From: Ancylothrix sp. D3o
Lineage (GTDB): Bacteria > Cyanobacteriota > Cyanobacteriia > Cyanobacteriales > Oscillatoriaceae
Assembly: GCF_025370775.1 (NCBI RefSeq)
Contig: NZ_JAMXEX010000002.1
Location: 186,001 to 250,000, forward strand
Direction of reading: 5' to 3'
Length of the DNA stretch: 64,000 nt
Of this stretch, positions 63,087 through 64,000 are shown one piece after another; the first letter of the stretch is position 1; each line of letters starts with the position of its first letter. The notes beneath the pieces were generated by a model. It was not told the DNA's origin and did not search any database. It saw nothing but the letters and a program-made list of their open reading frames with translations. The position numbers and the translations under genes are program-made.

Positions 63087-63689
63087 TTAATCAGCAATCG
63101 CACTCATCAAAACTTCTGTAAGCGTCATGCCTTCCATATCATCAAGCGTGACGGTATCGACAATATCAAATTTAGCACCGGCACCCTGTAATTCATCATC
63201 AAGTGCTTTTAAAAAGCGGGTGGCGGTTGCATCGTTTCCTACTTGAATCATCGAAATAGCCAATTCTTCATCCCGATCCATTTTTCGAGAGGCTTCAATA
63301 ATTACTTTCATAACGGCGCGGCGATCATCTGGTTCGCCATCGGTAATGACTAAAATTGTTTCACCGTTGGGTTTTGTTTGACCGGCAGCTTTGCGTTTAA
63401 AATAATCATTGGTGGCATCTTCCAAAACAGCGGCTAAATTTGTTGTTCCTGACGGATCATTTTCTTGAAAAATTTGGGCAACTTTGCTAGATGTTACGTT
63501 TTCAAACCGGCGAAACCGGCCACTAAAAACATATAGCGTAATGCCATCCGGGTCAAATTGTTCGCATTTTCTCGCCACCGCCAGGGTAGACTCTTCTGCT
63601 GTTTGCCAACGATTTCTCCCCCCTGGTTGATCGGGGGTAGACATACTGCCACTTTTGTCAATAATTAAGGTATAATCGCGGTCTTGCAC
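63087..63689 (-). CDS. von Willebrand factor A domain protein (TerY-like)
   Basis: 200 residues, a single VWA domain. The metal-ion-dependent adhesion site is complete: DKSGS (about 11-15), the Thr of GTTN, and the Asp of ITDGEPDD. VWA proteins bind partners through this Mg site. The length and soluble nature resemble TerY-type or cyanobacterial stand-alone VWA proteins. Start GTG 63689: GGAGGA lies 7 bases upstream, inside the longer frame that begins ATG 63707, and the protein then opens as QDRDYTLIIDKSGSM. The next gene upstream, partial at the window edge, is on the same strand. Confidence 0.88.
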   Translation of the reverse strand: MQDRDYTLIIDKSGSMSTPDQPGGRNRWQTAEESTLAVARKCEQFDPDGITLYVFSGRFRRFENVTSSKVAQIFQENDPSGTTNLAAVLEDATNDYFKRKAAGQTKPNGETILVITDGEPDDRRAVMKVIIEASRKMDRDEELAISMIQVGNDATATRFLKALDDELQGAGAKFDIVDTVTLDDMEGMTLTEVLMSAIAD

Positions 63690-63797
63690 GAGAGATCCTC
63701 CTTCCATGATAGGAAATCCTTTTTTATTTATACGGGTTCTGTTTCTAGGGTAGCTAAAATTGTTATTTTTGGCAAAATTTTTCCCAAAAAGATTATG

Positions 63798-64000
63798 TTA
63801 GCTGCCTTGTAATGCTTGTAAATAGTCGATAGCTGCTTCAAGTTTAGATGGATATTTATAAGCAAATTCCTCAAACCATAGTCCCTCCTCAGAAAGCGGA
63901 TCTAATTTTTTGAGCCATTCTTCGGCTGGTTTTTTCAAGCCTTTTTTTTGCTGAGCAATTAATTGCTGTTGTTTGATTTGTTCTTGTTTAATTTCTTCTT
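63798..64000 (-). CDS. Partial gene, C-terminus of a helical protein
   Basis: An open frame runs off the window edge and ends with TAA at 63798-63800. The visible 67 codons encode a Gln/Lys-rich coil (EIKQEQIKQQQLIAQQKK) and then a compact, conserved-looking end (PAEEWLKKLDPLSEEGLWFE, FAYKYPSKLEAAIDYLQ). I recall a similar ending in a cyanobacterial protein family annotated as salt-stress related, but cannot confirm it. The sequence has no stop and good codon character, so the gene is probably real. Same strand as the VWA gene, 108 bases upstream of it. Confidence 0.65.
   Translation of the reverse strand, partial: EEIKQEQIKQQQLIAQQKKGLKKPAEEWLKKLDPLSEEGLWFEEFAYKYPSKLEAAIDYLQALQGS

Overview
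The window comes from a cyanobacterial chromosome, most likely a filamentous non-heterocystous (Oscillatoriales-type) species. The evidence is gene content: LdpA (circadian input), PSRP-3/Ycf65 (plastid and cyanobacterial ribosome), a DUF3155 protein, an R3H/SpoIIIAA-like ATPase and a possible Hps-type polysaccharide pair. Heptamer-based intergenic repeats (STRR type) and the AACCGCAGATAAACGC repeat also fit. Species cannot be named from the sequence. No tRNA, rRNA, CRISPR array, transposase or phage gene was seen.

Layout. 0-13.5 kb is mostly housekeeping: DUF3155, a GAF histidine kinase, a TPR protein, an SLH-domain envelope protein, obg, a TerB/Mo-nitro_C protein, a small DMT/SMR transporter, a methyltransferase, PSRP-3, a HAD phosphatase, a lumenal TPR protein and ruvB. 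13.7-31.1 kb is one co-directional 13-gene surface-glycan cluster: Wzm/Wzt exporter, GT2 and GT4 glycosyltransferases (several two-domain), three methyltransferases and two sulfotransferases, many overlapping by 4-8 bases. 31.1-42.6 kb holds a TPR/GT41 O-GlcNAc-transferase-like protein, an RTX repeat protein, a GT-A-like protein and a type I secretion set (parvulin, ABC exporter with a dead C39-like domain, HlyD adaptor). 42.8-53.5 kb holds dTDP-rhamnose genes (rfbC, rfbD, rfbA), more glycosyltransferases, glmM and a polymerase/ligase-like membrane protein with its GT2. 53.6-59.2 kb is a signalling set (CheW-CheW, CheR-TPR, GAF histidine kinase, divergent CheY-like regulator). 59.4-64 kb holds the R3H ATPase, ldpA, a VWA protein and a partial gene.

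How they may work together (inference). The central 40 kb looks like a factory for the cell surface. Rhamnose and amino-sugar precursors feed glycosyltransferases. The glycan is decorated with sulfate and methyl groups and exported by Wzm/Wzt. A Ca-binding RTX protein resembling oscillin-type surface proteins of gliding filaments is exported by the neighbouring type I system and may be the glycoprotein partner. Five consecutive-region enzymes of different chemistry share one short helical module (core SKFWKLRxxWFKxK), which I regard as the most interesting undescribed element here.

Window-scale features: the + strand alternates between long G/T-rich and A/C-rich stretches that do not follow gene direction; ACCGGC/GCCGGT hexamers are very frequent; several repeat families sit in intergenic gaps and in places overlap start signals.
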